A stretch of 56,306 nucleotides of DNA, taken from positions 1 through 56,306 of the forward strand of contig NZ_SLZQ01000019.1 in assembly GCF_004342585.1 (NCBI RefSeq). The letters run 5' to 3'. The translations under genes were made by a program, and so were the position numbers. The notes under the pieces are model-generated. The model did not search any database, was not told the origin of the DNA, and saw nothing but the letters and a program-made list of their open reading frames with translations. This DNA is from Paucimonas lemoignei (GTDB taxonomy: Bacteria; Pseudomonadota; Gammaproteobacteria; Burkholderiales; Burkholderiaceae_D). This document shows, in pieces, positions 20,101-28,137 of this stretch. Every line of letters starts with the position of its first letter. Within the stretch, counting starts at the first letter, position 1.

Positions 20101-23100
20101 TTGGTATTGTTGAGCGTTTGCGCGCCGATCAACAAGGTGCCGCGCGCAGCAATGGCGCCCGTGCTGTCGTTGTTGATGGTATTGGCCTTGATGCGCAGCG
20201 TATCGCCATAAATGCGGCCGGTGTTATTGAGCGTGTTCGCATTCACGCGTGTATCCGTAGCATCGATCAAGCCGGTGCCCGTATTGGTCAGCGTGCCGCT
20301 CGCATTAAGAACGACATTCTGGCCACTGATCTCACCTGAATTGGTCAGGTTACCGGTATTGGCAGTTAACGTCTGGCCAGCTGTTAATGTCCCGCTGTTA
20401 GTGATGTTGTTCGCATTGATCGTCAAATCCTTTTGCGCGGACAGCAGGCTACTATTGCTGTAGTCGCCGTTGACGTTCAATGTCACGTTATTACTGGATG
20501 CAACCGTGCCGCCCAAGGTCTGACTGCTGGTCGTGATGGTCACTGCCTGATCGCCTACGATGCGGCCAGTAGCATTGGCCATGACTGCCGAGGCTAACGA
20601 CATGTTGTTCTTCGCCGTGAGCGTGCCGCCAGCATTGTCGAGGGAACTGGCAGTTAGTGTGGCATCGTTTGAAGCCCGGATGGCCCCACCTTGGTTGCCG
20701 ACCGTCGTTACAGTGGCCGTAATGTTGCGGCCGTCAATGGTACCGGCAGTGCCATTCTGCGCAGCGTTGTTGATGGTGGCAGCAGCAATGGCGACATCGC
20801 CGTTGGCGCCAATGGTGCCGGCCCGGTTGTCAAGTGTGCCAGTAGTTACACTGACATTACCGAGGGTGCTGATCTGCCCGCCTTGGTTGAACACATTCGC
20901 AGAAGACAGCGTGGCATTGCCGTTCGAAACGAGTTGCCCTGCTTGCCCATTGCTTGCACGGTTGTCCAGGTCGCCTGTGACGTTCAACGTCTGGTCGCTA
21001 TTGCTGGCAATGAATCCAGCCTGGTTATTGAGACTGCCGGCATGGACAGTCAGCGTACCGCCCGCGATGATGCCGCCGGCATTCCCGCTATTAGAATTGG
21101 TCAGCGCCTGACCATGGGTATTGAGCTGCGTATTGCCGACAGATTGCAATAGGCCACCCTGATTGGAAAGTGCCTGGGTGGACAAGGCAAGCGTGCCGCC
21201 CGCGACGACTTGGCCGCCATCGTTTGTCCATGTCCCGGTCGTTGCCGTGATGTTTTGTCCGGTGATCAGGCCATTTTGATTAGAGGTATTCGCTGCAGCT
21301 ATCGTGGTATCGCTCGCCGCTTGCAGCTTACCGCTGTCGTTGACGAGCTGATCGTTGCCAGTATTGAGGTGCAACTGGCCGTTAATGGAAGCGGCAGTGC
21401 CACTCGTATTATCCAAGCGCGCGCTGGAGATCGACAAGTCGCCATTAGCGACGATCTGGCCGCCAGCGGTATTGGTCAGGGCCGCCCCCTGGGTATTCAG
21501 GGCTAGGCCACCGCCGCTGGCGATTGTGCCGGCGCGATTGCGGATTTCCCCGGTTTGCAATGCCAGCGCCTGGGAGCCGGTCACTTGACCTTGCGTATTG
21601 TCGAGCAAGCCAGTACCTAACTGGACACTGGCTGCCTGCTGGGCGCTCACGATACCCGATTGATTATTGAGCGTCGTAGCGGCCAGCGCTAGACTGCCAT
21701 TGCTGACGATTTTTCCCTGCGTATTCTTCACGCTACCGGCAGTGGCAATCGTCACAGCATTGTCGCTACCGATCTGACCAGCAGTATTGTCGATGCTGCC
21801 TGTTTGAACAGCAACGCCCTGGTCGGCGACGAGCATACCGCTACGGTTATCGAGCGTGGCAGACTGGATGCTGGCTTGGCCGCCGCTGTAGATGATACCG
21901 CTGTTGGTGACCGTTCCGGTCGTGATCATGGCTACACCGGCGCCATTGCGCTGGGCGATTGTGCCACCATTGACAAGTGACGCGCTGTCCAATGCCAGTG
22001 CATCGTGCGAATCTATCGTACCGCTATTGCTCAGATTGCCGGTGGCGGCAATCGTGGTTTTGCCTTCACTTTGCGTCTGGCCATTCAAAGCGATATTGCC
22101 ACCATTGATTTTGAGATCTTGCTTGGCGTACGTATCTTTCAGGGTTAAATCGCCATTGGCAGACAGTACGAGATTACCCTGCAATGCCGCCATCCGGCCA
22201 GTGCTATTGACCCCGATCCCGAGTTCGTTAGAAACGAGATAAATTTGGTTGGCATACATGCCGCCCAGGTCTTTGATATCAATCGCAAAGCTCGGCGCGG
22301 GACCAGAGCCAGCCTGCGCAGCCGCTTGCAAAGTACCATACAGCACTTGATTGGCGCCGGCGATGGCGTTGAGGTTTTTTGCCCAGACTTCGCCTTCAAT
22401 GACGATGCCGCGCGCAATCAGATCCAGCTGTTCAAGGTTAGTCGCATTCAGGCCATTGCCCCCAACCGTGACTTGCCCCTGGCGCACGTCGAAACCGCGA
22501 ATCGAGCCATCGGTATTGAACTGTGTCTGGCCAGTCGTCAGGCTAGCGCGCCCCGTATTCAAAAAACCGCAGCCGTCGCAGGTAATACCGTTCGGATTGG
22601 CGACGACGATATTGGCGCGCTGTCCAGCAACTTCGATGGTGCCGCGCAGCTGCGATGGATTAGCGCCGACCACTTCATTCAAGATGATGCGCGCCGGCGT
22701 AGGACCAAGCTGCAGGTTCCCGGTAATCCAGCCACCCTGCTGGGTTTGAACAGCTGTTGCGCTGTTATTGAGAATGGCGCCGTTCGTGCCGACGTTGAAC
22801 TGATTGTACTGGTTACGCGAGACGCCGCCGGCGCTGGGCGGAGCAATGTGCACGATTGGCACCCCGTTTTGCGCCGCATCCATAATCGGCCGTTGCCCGG
22901 CTGGCGCATTCGCACTCGGCGTAATCTGAGCAACCGCCGGAATGGCAAGCAGCGTTCCCTGACATAGCAATAGTGTCGCCATTGCCCGTGCAACATGACG
23001 CACCCAGGGACGCGCGGCTGGCTGTACATAAACCGGCACGGCATTGCCTGCCGCAGCTTGCTGAGCGATGACTGATAGCGGTTGGACTTGGCTTGGCTTC

Positions 23101-23105
23101 TTCAT
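14133..23105 (-). CDS. cdiA: CdiA-type giant two-partner secretion toxin with nuclease tip
   Basis: A 2990-residue exoprotein. The start at 23105 (MKKPSQVQPL) has a GGAA site and begins with an extended signal peptide ending PAVAQ. A hemagglutination-activity (TPS) domain follows, with NPNGITCDGCGF and related NPxG motifs. Then come >1500 residues of filamentous hemagglutinin-like repeats (NNxxG and GQI/VxSxG units) and a pretoxin region near 2640 (ENKRNLVASLVAGIAAVVS). The last ~130 residues carry GSDIISINPKSGEVTLWDSK, a PD-(D/E)XK-like nuclease core resembling PoNe. CdiB exports it; on contact the tip enters related cells and should cut DNA. Complete and uninterrupted. Confidence 0.9.
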   Translation of the reverse strand: MKKPSQVQPLSVIAQQAAAGNAVPVYVQPAARPWVRHVARAMATLLLCQGTLLAIPAVAQITPSANAPAGQRPIMDAAQNGVPIVHIAPPSAGGVSRNQYNQFNVGTNGAILNNSATAVQTQQGGWITGNLQLGPTPARIILNEVVGANPSQLRGTIEVAGQRANIVVANPNGITCDGCGFLNTGRASLTTGQTQFNTDGSIRGFDVRQGQVTVGGNGLNATNLEQLDLIARGIVIEGEVWAKNLNAIAGANQVLYGTLQAAAQAGSGPAPSFAIDIKDLGGMYANQIYLVSNELGIGVNSTGRMAALQGNLVLSANGDLTLKDTYAKQDLKINGGNIALNGQTQSEGKTTIAATGNLSNSGTIDSHDALALDSASLVNGGTIAQRNGAGVAMITTGTVTNSGIIYSGGQASIQSATLDNRSGMLVADQGVAVQTGSIDNTAGQIGSDNAVTIATAGSVKNTQGKIVSNGSLALAATTLNNQSGIVSAQQAASVQLGTGLLDNTQGQVTGSQALALQTGEIRNRAGTIASGGGLALNTQGAALTNTAGGQIVANGDLSISSARLDNTSGTAASINGQLHLNTGNDQLVNDSGKLQAASDTTIAAANTSNQNGLITGQNITATTGTWTNDGGQVVAGGTLALSTQALSNQGGLLQSVGNTQLNTHGQALTNSNSGNAGGIIAGGTLTVHAGSLNNQAGFIASNSDQTLNVTGDLDNRASNGQAGQLVSNGNATLSSANVFNQGGQISTLGNVSVTTGTLDNRAGTIGANGDVAIAAATINNAAQNGTAGTIDGRNITATVTTVGNQGGAIRASNDATLTASSLDNAGGTLTAKNNMSLASAVMANATGRIVGDQAVTITTSSQTLGGTVASSNNVTLNVNGDYSNSSLLSAQKDLTINANNITNSGTLTAGQTLTANTGNLTNSGEISGQNVVLNASGTLTNTGTGLIDATDTRVNANTLNNTGRIYGDTLRIKANTINNDSTGAIAARGTLLIGAQTLNNTNGGLIYSLGDMAIGGTIDGYGQAQGSMASLTNASSKIESAGNMVISSATILNRNDNLTTAQVADAPVYQERVQPNGSATQYSGVNCYGIGGGQDDNGCIVHPDKYGQRSAITPVFIQDCHLDPNTFNQVCTTQASYAWNDPVFARFGVAPVNSPPPVEPAGGCSYTDPNYGQTFQINSPACNQWRTDYSSWNTAYQATLNQLDPVVSAYNAEVNEDNRVDHFEDYTWYRINSTQTRTVVTSTAPGQILAGGNMSLTGSVTNRDSQIVAGGALAITGPAVNNLATQGEERTDYSGTAQFTEVVSSGFSGHKRKWYDVNPYNPAPVSVMVDLPTVTYQEYAGNQAAIRTLANGTGMADATVASAVAAAVGNNRGIAGRSVQAALAATTPATLSVPNSSLFVIHAEPSARYLVETDPRFTNYRNFISSDYFLQTLNRDPERQLKRYGDGFMEQQLVNDQILALTGRRYLAGYTNTEDEYKALMDSGVAFAKQYQLTPGVALTAEQMALLTTDIVWLTTRTVTLADGSTQDVLVPQVYLRRPANGDLQSNGALIAGNDVLIQTSGNLTNSGTIAGKTVTAVAGNDLVNQGGRISGQDVFMRANNDLKNLSGVIQGTGANSTVALLAGRDIVLQTQTMDTTNNDGSSTRSSVQRIATVQGGNVQMQAVRDLVAEGAAVKADDSIFAAAGRDIKVATVAGEYQLDVQDKSGRSTEGRTGYISEAATRNQGSMLTAGSSITMVAANDLSLKGSFVDAGSDGNGNVLLQGRNVSIEAAKDRTTNDVQTIGKKSYSRNARDNETLVGGAVTAGDSVTVRATSYDSDGAGNITLTGANIAAQKGSVALVADKDITIQEAATRHTAIDESYVRSDGIFTRVATTKSSSRQLVQSEGSSVSGDTIAVRAGNDLTVRGSTVAGDGDVTLAAGNNLTIAAATSTSTERQFTKVQENGFLSGGGFGINYGQRITTTELNKDGTTQSGQERSLVGSNQGSLNMVAGDGLRVSGSDVAAAQDINMLAKRVTIDEGRDTSQSKLVTKMEQDALSLSIGGSVVNAIQTMQEMEEAASRAKNTRTKALAAATAAMAAANAAQDIAQNGVNVSISLTYGHSEREMTQTHTTSDAIGSTVAAGNNLNIVATGAGKDSNITIQGSDVAAGKNVTLAADNRIDLLAAQDLEEQHSKSKSMNAAAGIAASAGTNGMAFGVTASVGLGRGQEDGSGVTQRNTHVNAGNTLILASGGDTTLKGAVASGKQVIADIGGNLNIESLQDTAKFDSKNENLSVSATVGFGASVSASYNKNKIHSDYASVQEQSGIAAGDGGFDIRVKGNTDLKGGVIASTQAAVEANRNSLVTGTLTQSDLENHATFKASGIGLSGGFSVAGGDGKDPKANGEGKGPGGSNQLNVATSSGAKMNMPGVAFDSGSDSSVTRSGISAGNITITDEQGQLVKTGQTVAETVAAINRNVATGMDTSGRIANNFDKESVEAGLKVVSAFSKEVGTYISLSAAEAEAKKKAAENPDLDLSLDQRRQLLVEAKQIEDNWGPGGTYRQVATALAAAASGNVSASGSQFVQAAMVNYVQQQGATYIGKLVSEGVLKEGSPEHAALHAIVACAGAAASNQNCGAGAAGAAASSFLTNLFSENPNESNVNKENKRNLVASLVAGIAAVVSPENGATAVNGAIAATDNNWLHPKEIELKKLAQRLCAGSKGADVQACGTLAVLNKLDAEREAGNNGSLYKGITKGVTDLLLSPVTAPVGLINSVIENGATDTAINIVKGVAGLPKNLYQGLTSEDSEKQGQALVEALALGYGTVQVAKNLAKFNTNLGGAAQNVNPRIFNGVELDSTLPPPAAGFEYSPSFVKGAKTENQAYSHMTGYQAEIKLANEVAGQGQIVVKWGDKIGAHGSDIISINPKSGEVTLWDSKFRSAQTSIQQSPTFSNASTNVAAVEEARNVIRASDLPDQIKIQALQNLDKGNFITNTVGSGGAKNSVHVRYCGNKPC

Positions 23106-23143
23106 ATTGTTTCCAGGTACGTCAGGCAATGGTGGAAGTCGGA

Positions 23144-24946
23144 TCAGAATGCGTAGGTCAGCGACAGGTACGGTGACCAAGAACGAGTGCGGAAACCTAC
23201 CGGCTTGTAGATCGGCGCGCCCAGCGACAGGTCAAATTGCAATTGCTGCCACTGGCCACGCAAGCCGACGGCAGTGCCAGCCAGCTTGTCGCCAACCAGA
23301 AGCGCCGTACTAGGTCCCCATACCCGGCCAAAATCGAGCCCGAGGTAAGCGACGGCAACGAGGTTGTCCATCAACTTGACCGGTATTGAGAGATCGTTGC
23401 GAATGAAATAGCCGCTTTCGGCAAGCAAAACGTTGTCGCCGTCAAAACCGCGTACCGTGAAACGGTTACCGATAGCGATCTGGTCAACCGAAAGGGTTTG
23501 GTCTGGCGTGTATTGCGCACGGATGCTGGCGCTATATTGCAGCGGAGTGCTACCGATCTTGAAAGGTTTGCTAAAAGATCCCGTCAGGATAGTAATGTCT
23601 GGACGCAGCGTCAGGCCGCCGCTGGATGACGAAGGCAAATCGTCCTGCGCATCGCGCCAATTGACGCCATGGCGATATCCCAGTTCGAAGTCGAGGCTGG
23701 CGTCACCGATTAATTGCTTGTAAGTAATGCCGGTCTCGACGCTGGATGTCCGCCGGCGCTGTACAACCAACTCGACATCGTCAAGAAAACTGTTAGCGCG
23801 CCGAGTGGCAAGCGCCGTATAGAAGCCGGCCTTGGTTGCGCTGGTGCGTACTACAGTGCGATGCCACTTGATTTCATCGTTGACGCCAGTGCCGCTGGAG
23901 AGAAACTGCACAGTTGTTCCAGCAACAGTTTGGGCAAAGCGGCTATAGCTCTTACTATAAGAGAAGGTGTTATAGCCCCATGGAATACTGTAATTGAACG
24001 AGGCGCTTTGGCTACGGTGATTTGCCGCCAGGTTTTCTGCGTTCGTGTTTGCCGATATGGATATGATATCGTTCAAGCCCAGCAGATTGTCCAAGGACAG
24101 ATAACCGGAAAGCTGCGTCAAGCCCAACGTGCGGCTGCCGGAGTTATCAATCGTCACACCTCCTCGCACATGCTCCCATACCGTACCGGATTGGCGCAGG
24201 ATGACGACGTTACTGGTATCAGGGTTAGCCCCAGGTTCCAGTTCGGTTGCCACATTTTGGCTAGGCAACCGCTTCATCTGCTCGACGCCCTGCTCCAGAT
24301 CACGCACATTGAGCACGTCACCTTCAGCGACCGGAAAGGCATTGCGCCAAGTACCCCAACCATCGTCCTGCGGTTTATCCTTCTCGGCCTTGCGCATAGT
24401 GATCTGCGCCACGCGTCCGACATGCAATTGCATGGTCAGAATGCCATCGTTGAGATTTTGCTGCGGCAGCGTCACGCGTGAAGTGACATAACCGAGTTCA
24501 ATCAACTTGGCATCCAGCGCGGCGGCGATGTGCCGCAAGCCGGCGACACCGACACATTGCCCTAGATAGGGCGACGCGCTATCGGCCAGCCAACCGAAAC
24601 GCACGGCGTCTGGCCCGATGAGTTCCACGCCTTGAATCACAAAGCACGGCTGCTCGACGGGAAGCCTGGTGGGTACGATGATTGGCGCCTGTGGCTGCAG
24701 CACATCCGCCTTTGGCTGAATCTGCTGCTGCTGTTCACGGGTACGCTCTTCTTGGCGCCGCAATCCTTCTTCTGTCACCTGGGCCGGCGAGAGCGGGACA
24801 GTTTGGGCCAAGATAGACGGCGCCACACTGACTAGGCACACGAGGGCCGCCGTGATCGCCATCTGTCGCCGGGTCGCAGTAGGTTGCAAAATCAGTCGGC
24901 AAAACGGGGGCCGACAAGGCCAAAAGATGCTTGTCAATTTATCCAC
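23144..24946 (-). CDS. cdiB: CdiB/FhaC-like outer-membrane transporter (TpsB)
   Basis: A 600-residue TpsB protein. It has an N-terminal signal (MAITAALVCLVSVAPSILAQ), a Gln-rich linker (REQQQQIQPKADVLQPQ), a POTRA domain with CFVIQGVELIGPDAVRFGW, a second POTRA (LIELGYVTSRVTLPQQNLND, then GILTMQLHVGRV) and a 16-strand barrel. The conserved RGF motif of loop 6 is FTVRGFDGDNVLLAE; the barrel ends LSLTYAF with a terminal Phe. It exports CdiA across the outer membrane. It lies 38 bp ahead of cdiA. The frame begins at a GTG; Met29 (24862), nearer the signal peptide, is an alternative start. Confidence 0.95.
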   Translation of the reverse strand: MDKLTSIFWPCRPPFCRLILQPTATRRQMAITAALVCLVSVAPSILAQTVPLSPAQVTEEGLRRQEERTREQQQQIQPKADVLQPQAPIIVPTRLPVEQPCFVIQGVELIGPDAVRFGWLADSASPYLGQCVGVAGLRHIAAALDAKLIELGYVTSRVTLPQQNLNDGILTMQLHVGRVAQITMRKAEKDKPQDDGWGTWRNAFPVAEGDVLNVRDLEQGVEQMKRLPSQNVATELEPGANPDTSNVVILRQSGTVWEHVRGGVTIDNSGSRTLGLTQLSGYLSLDNLLGLNDIISISANTNAENLAANHRSQSASFNYSIPWGYNTFSYSKSYSRFAQTVAGTTVQFLSSGTGVNDEIKWHRTVVRTSATKAGFYTALATRRANSFLDDVELVVQRRRTSSVETGITYKQLIGDASLDFELGYRHGVNWRDAQDDLPSSSSGGLTLRPDITILTGSFSKPFKIGSTPLQYSASIRAQYTPDQTLSVDQIAIGNRFTVRGFDGDNVLLAESGYFIRNDLSIPVKLMDNLVAVAYLGLDFGRVWGPSTALLVGDKLAGTAVGLRGQWQQLQFDLSLGAPIYKPVGFRTRSWSPYLSLTYAF

Positions 24947-25393
24947 ATTTAATAATGATAGCGCGAAAGCTTTTTCACGCTAAAGCACCAGAACGGTGTT
25001 TTTATGAACGAAAGAGGTGCTCGTACTTTTACAGGCAATAGGTACAAAGATTGGCAAGAACCTTCTATTAAAAAACCTATCGTTGCCTTCCCATTCCCCC
25101 TGCAGTTTCTTTAATTACAATGAGGAAATAATAGCAGTGAGGAAAAAAAAGACCGAACGTTCAGAGTTGAAAATGTCGTTTTTCTGAGTGTTTTTAATGA
25201 CTTACGGAAACTTATTAACAATTCTTCACAAGTGAGAAATTATGGTATGCAGTGGCTGCGTCGCACTCAGAGCATATCGTTTAAAAATCTTTCTACAGCT
25301 TGAACCCATTTCAACTTCCGTACAGCATCCTTCTTTTTTAAACGGGGAACAGATGTAAAAGCCAATGACGACGACACATTTAACACCGATCTA
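24947..25393. other. AT-rich promoter region of cdiBAI, no gene
   Basis: A 447-bp gene-free stretch between the start of cdiB and the insertion sequence. It is AT-rich with several T and A runs. A TTATCCACA sequence, identical to the DnaA-box consensus, lies just at the cdiB start. Promoters for the long leftward cdi transcript should be here, but no convincing -35/-10 pair stands out. Confidence 0.4.
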
Positions 25394-26759
25394 TGGACTC
25401 CCTCCTTTTTGCAAGCGGTTTTGGTTTTTGTTGAATTGAGATCGACTGCATCAATCTATCCGGCCTACTGTGGCGCCCGTCGGCGCCGGCCCTGATGTCA
25501 TCCGTAGTTCACAAGCTGCCTCATCAGCTAAGCGGTCTTGCTGCGGCCATCAGCGTTACCAGGCTGGTGCTTGCGAGAGTTCGACTCTTTCCTTCATCAA
25601 CCGCTGCTTGCAATCGTCGGCGGGATACTTCGTGATCGTTTAGTTAATCGATTACTCTTCAGCAGCCTGTTACGCTGCCACCCGGTATTCTGTCCCTCTT
25701 GCCAGCATTGCCCAAATGATGTGCGCCTGCTTGGCTGCCATTGCCACCGCTGCCACATTGGCGCAAGACCGATGCTTCAATGCCATCGCCCAGTGGCTCT
25801 TCCTGTCTTCCTTGGCAGCGGCATACTATAGCGCCGTTCGCGTGCCATGAATCAGCAGCGTACGCAGCGGCACATCGCCGCGCTTGCTGATGCTGCCAAG
25901 CCTGGTCTTGCCACCACTGGAATGCTGCCTCGGCGTCAAACCGAGCCACGCCGCAAACTCTCGGCCACTTTTGAACAGCTTGGCATCCGTTACATTGGCC
26001 ACCAGGGCACTGGCTGTAATCGGCCCAACACCCTCAATCTGCATCAGCCGCCTGGCCGCTTCGTTTTGCCTGGCTAGATGGCTGATCTGGCGCTCGTATT
26101 CCTGCGCCTTCTTCTCCTGCTCCAGCATCCGCTCAAACAGCTCGCCTATCGTCTGCCTGGCTAGCGCCGGCAAGTGCCGCTGGCCCGTGCCAATCTCCAG
26201 CATCACGCGGCGCAGCCTGGCCATGCCGCCTGCCGCCACAATCCCAAACTCGCCCAGCAAACCGCGGATCTGGTTGGACAAGGCGATGCGTTCTGCCACC
26301 AGCAACTCCCGGGCCCGGTGCAACGTCAGCACCGCTTGCGCCTCTTCTTGTCTTAATCGGCACAAAGCGCATATTGGGCCGCCCTACCGCTTCGCAGATG
26401 GCTTCCGCATCATTGGCGTCATTCTTGCCACCTTTGCGATACGGCGTCACGAGCTGCGCTGCCATTAACCGTACATCATGGCCAAACTTCTTGAGCTCTC
26501 TGGCCCAGTAGTGCGCCCCCGCACAGGCTTCGATCCCTACCAGGCACGCTGGTAGCATGGCAAGGAATTCCAACATCTCGCCACGCGAAAGCGTCTTCTT
26601 CAATCTCGCCTTGCCATGCCCATCCACGCCGTGAATCTGGAATACCGTCTTGGCGATATCCACGCCCACTCGCACAATTGTCATCTCTTCCTCCGTTCGT
26701 AGCGATGCCCACGCATCTCTACCTTCAGAGTATCCACCTTCACGGGCGGAGGGAGTCCA
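25394..26759 (-). mobile_element. IS110/IS1111-type insertion sequence, inactive
   Basis: About 1.37 kb bounded by TGGACTCCCTCC (25394-25405) and its exact inverted copy (26748-26759), as in the IS1111 group, which has subterminal inverted repeats. The single transposase gene lies on the minus strand with about 64 bp upstream and 265 bp of noncoding DNA downstream (25406-25669). In IS110-type elements such noncoding DNA encodes the guide (bridge) RNA; in the IS1111 group it is on the downstream side, which matches. The exact element ends are uncertain by a few bases because these elements do not end in the repeats. Confidence 0.7.
25670..26684 (-). pseudogene. IS110-family (DEDD) transposase, frameshifted and with a premature stop
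   Basis: The N-terminal part (MTIVRVGVDIAKTVFQIHGV, then GIEACAGAHYWARELKK and GKNDANDAEAICEAVG) is the RuvC-like DEDD domain. Near 26350 an extra A shifts the frame: removing it turns TRRGAS into TEEAQAVL, and the next frame continues LHRARELLVAERIALSNQIR. The C-terminal transposase_20 domain has IEGVGPITASALVA and FAAWLGLTPRQHSSGGKTRL. A TAG at 25826-25828 then interrupts the same frame, which goes on for ~51 codons (KEDRKSHWAMALKHRS) to a TAA at 25670. Two lesions make the enzyme very unlikely to work. Confidence 0.85.
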
Positions 26760-26835
26760 TCACATTAGCTAACCGGGGCCCAACGCATTGCCGCGAAGCG
26801 GCAGCCCATCTTGCGGATCCCGGTTGAGCGACGAG

Positions 26836-27309
26836 TTATAAATTTTGTAGAACATGTTCTTCAACGTCAAAGGGCATTTCATCTTTACTAAAACGCTCTT
26901 CAAGTCCGTAAGCCATTTCTTCAAGAGGCATGTTTCGATACCCTAAACGCGTATATTCATCTATGTAGCGACTGATAAAGGGCTTTGCGGTTAGCTCTCG
27001 CCACTGCACCACATGTACAAGTTCATGAAAATGAAGGCTCAGTTCTTGTACTGCGCGTGGCAGCACGTAGTAAGTATCTTTGTAGGTAACTCCATTGAAA
27101 TCCATATCAATAAAATCTCCTAGCCCTGCATCTCTGAGCATCGGTGTATCGGGTTTAGGGAGTTTGTCAACGACTACAAAATATGATGACTTCAAAAATT
27201 CCGGAGTATAAAAGCCTTTGAAAGGCTCCTGAAAAATAGAGCATGATCGGCGGTCTGGCTCATGCGATTTATTAGTCTCATCGATCCAGAAGTCCAAAAA
27301 ATCGAGCAC
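26836..27309 (-). CDS. Hypothetical protein with HELVHVVQW zinc-peptidase-like motif
   Basis: A 157-residue soluble protein. The segment QELSLHFHELVHVVQWRELT carries an HExxH-like motif (HELVH) of the type seen in DUF4157/eCIS-core domains and minimal zincin metallopeptidases, with a downstream Glu-rich stretch (EEMAYGLEERF) that could give a third ligand. There is no signal peptide. It follows the insertion sequence and is transcribed leftward. A peptidase activity is inferred only from the motif. Confidence 0.5.
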   Translation of the reverse strand: MLDFLDFWIDETNKSHEPDRRSCSIFQEPFKGFYTPEFLKSSYFVVVDKLPKPDTPMLRDAGLGDFIDMDFNGVTYKDTYYVLPRAVQELSLHFHELVHVVQWRELTAKPFISRYIDEYTRLGYRNMPLEEMAYGLEERFSKDEMPFDVEEHVLQNL

Positions 27310-27410
27310 ACTGTCTCCTATTATTTATAACGCAGATTTGACCGGTGCCGAAAGAAAGGGCCGGGAGCGAAGCGAAGGCCCGCCGCACGGCGTCCGTGTT
27401 GAACAACCTG

Positions 27411-27983
27411 TTAGACATCACCGTCGATCAATTCGTCAGTTGTCCGGATGATCTCTCCCGCGATGCGTTCCTTACGCTGCAAGAGTGCGTTATACGCATC
27501 AGGGCTGGTCATAACACCTCCCCTCATCTGGTCGAGTTGCTCACTGGCCACTGCGAGAGCAGCTTGGAGGGCGGCCAAACGAGTTGAAATATTCGCATAC
27601 TTCGCCTGCGCCTCCGAAGCCGCCGCCGAGAGTCGCTGCGCCTCTGTGGCTCTAACCATTTCATCTCGAGTCGCCGCCAGTTCAGCCTTCGAGTTTGCTA
27701 GCTCCTCGCGGCTATGTTCGAGCTGACGCGTTTGCAAGACAACCGTGAAAATTAGCGCGATGAGAGAAAGAAAGCTAAGAAGCGGGTTAACTGTTCCGCC
27801 AATGAAGTCGCCGAACTGGCCCCAGACATCTTGCTTTTCACTGAAGCCGCCGTGAAAGCGCGAGAAGTACATGACGTAGGCCAATACGATGAAGGCAAGC
27901 GCCGAGCCGATGACCCAGCTCAACACTTTCACCATCTGCCTAGTGTCGAGGTTATCAAGGAATTGATTCAGTTGCTCTCTCAT
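27411..27983 (-). CDS. Membrane protein with AbiC-like N-terminal module and coiled coil
   Basis: A 190-residue protein with two membrane helices, ~18-38 (VLSWVIGSALAFIVLAYVMY) and ~64-86 (LLSFLSLIALIFTVVLQTRQ), joined by WGQFGDFIGGTVNPLLSFLS. The FGDFxGGxxNPxLSFLxxxAL motif is shared with a family of membrane proteins linked to phage abortive infection (putative AbiC). It is followed by a long coiled coil (LEHSREELANSKAELAATRD and more to ~150). The usual cytoplasmic effector domain is absent, since the protein is short. A sensor or scaffold role is possible; a defence role is inferred from the family only. Confidence 0.55.
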   Translation of the reverse strand: MREQLNQFLDNLDTRQMVKVLSWVIGSALAFIVLAYVMYFSRFHGGFSEKQDVWGQFGDFIGGTVNPLLSFLSLIALIFTVVLQTRQLEHSREELANSKAELAATRDEMVRATEAQRLSAAASEAQAKYANISTRLAALQAALAVASEQLDQMRGGVMTSPDAYNALLQRKERIAGEIIRTTDELIDGDV

Positions 27984-28137
27984 GTGTTCAGTGATGTCTA
28001 ACGCATAGTTCAGTGGCAGTTTTTAAGTCATGGTTTGAAGGGATACTTTTGCGCAGCAAAACCATTAAACTGCGATATAAAAACTGTCCAGCACTGCAGG
28101 TGCGATGCTGGAACGATAGTTGTCTACCGGATGACAT

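Noticed and set aside
24938-24948. DnaA box TTATCCACA as a replication origin signal at cdiB
   Set aside because: A single match overlapping a start codon, with no cluster or initiator gene nearby; likely chance.
25826-26684. Programmed frameshifting in the IS transposase
   Set aside because: IS110-family transposases are normally a single frame, and a second in-frame stop follows, so mutation is simpler.
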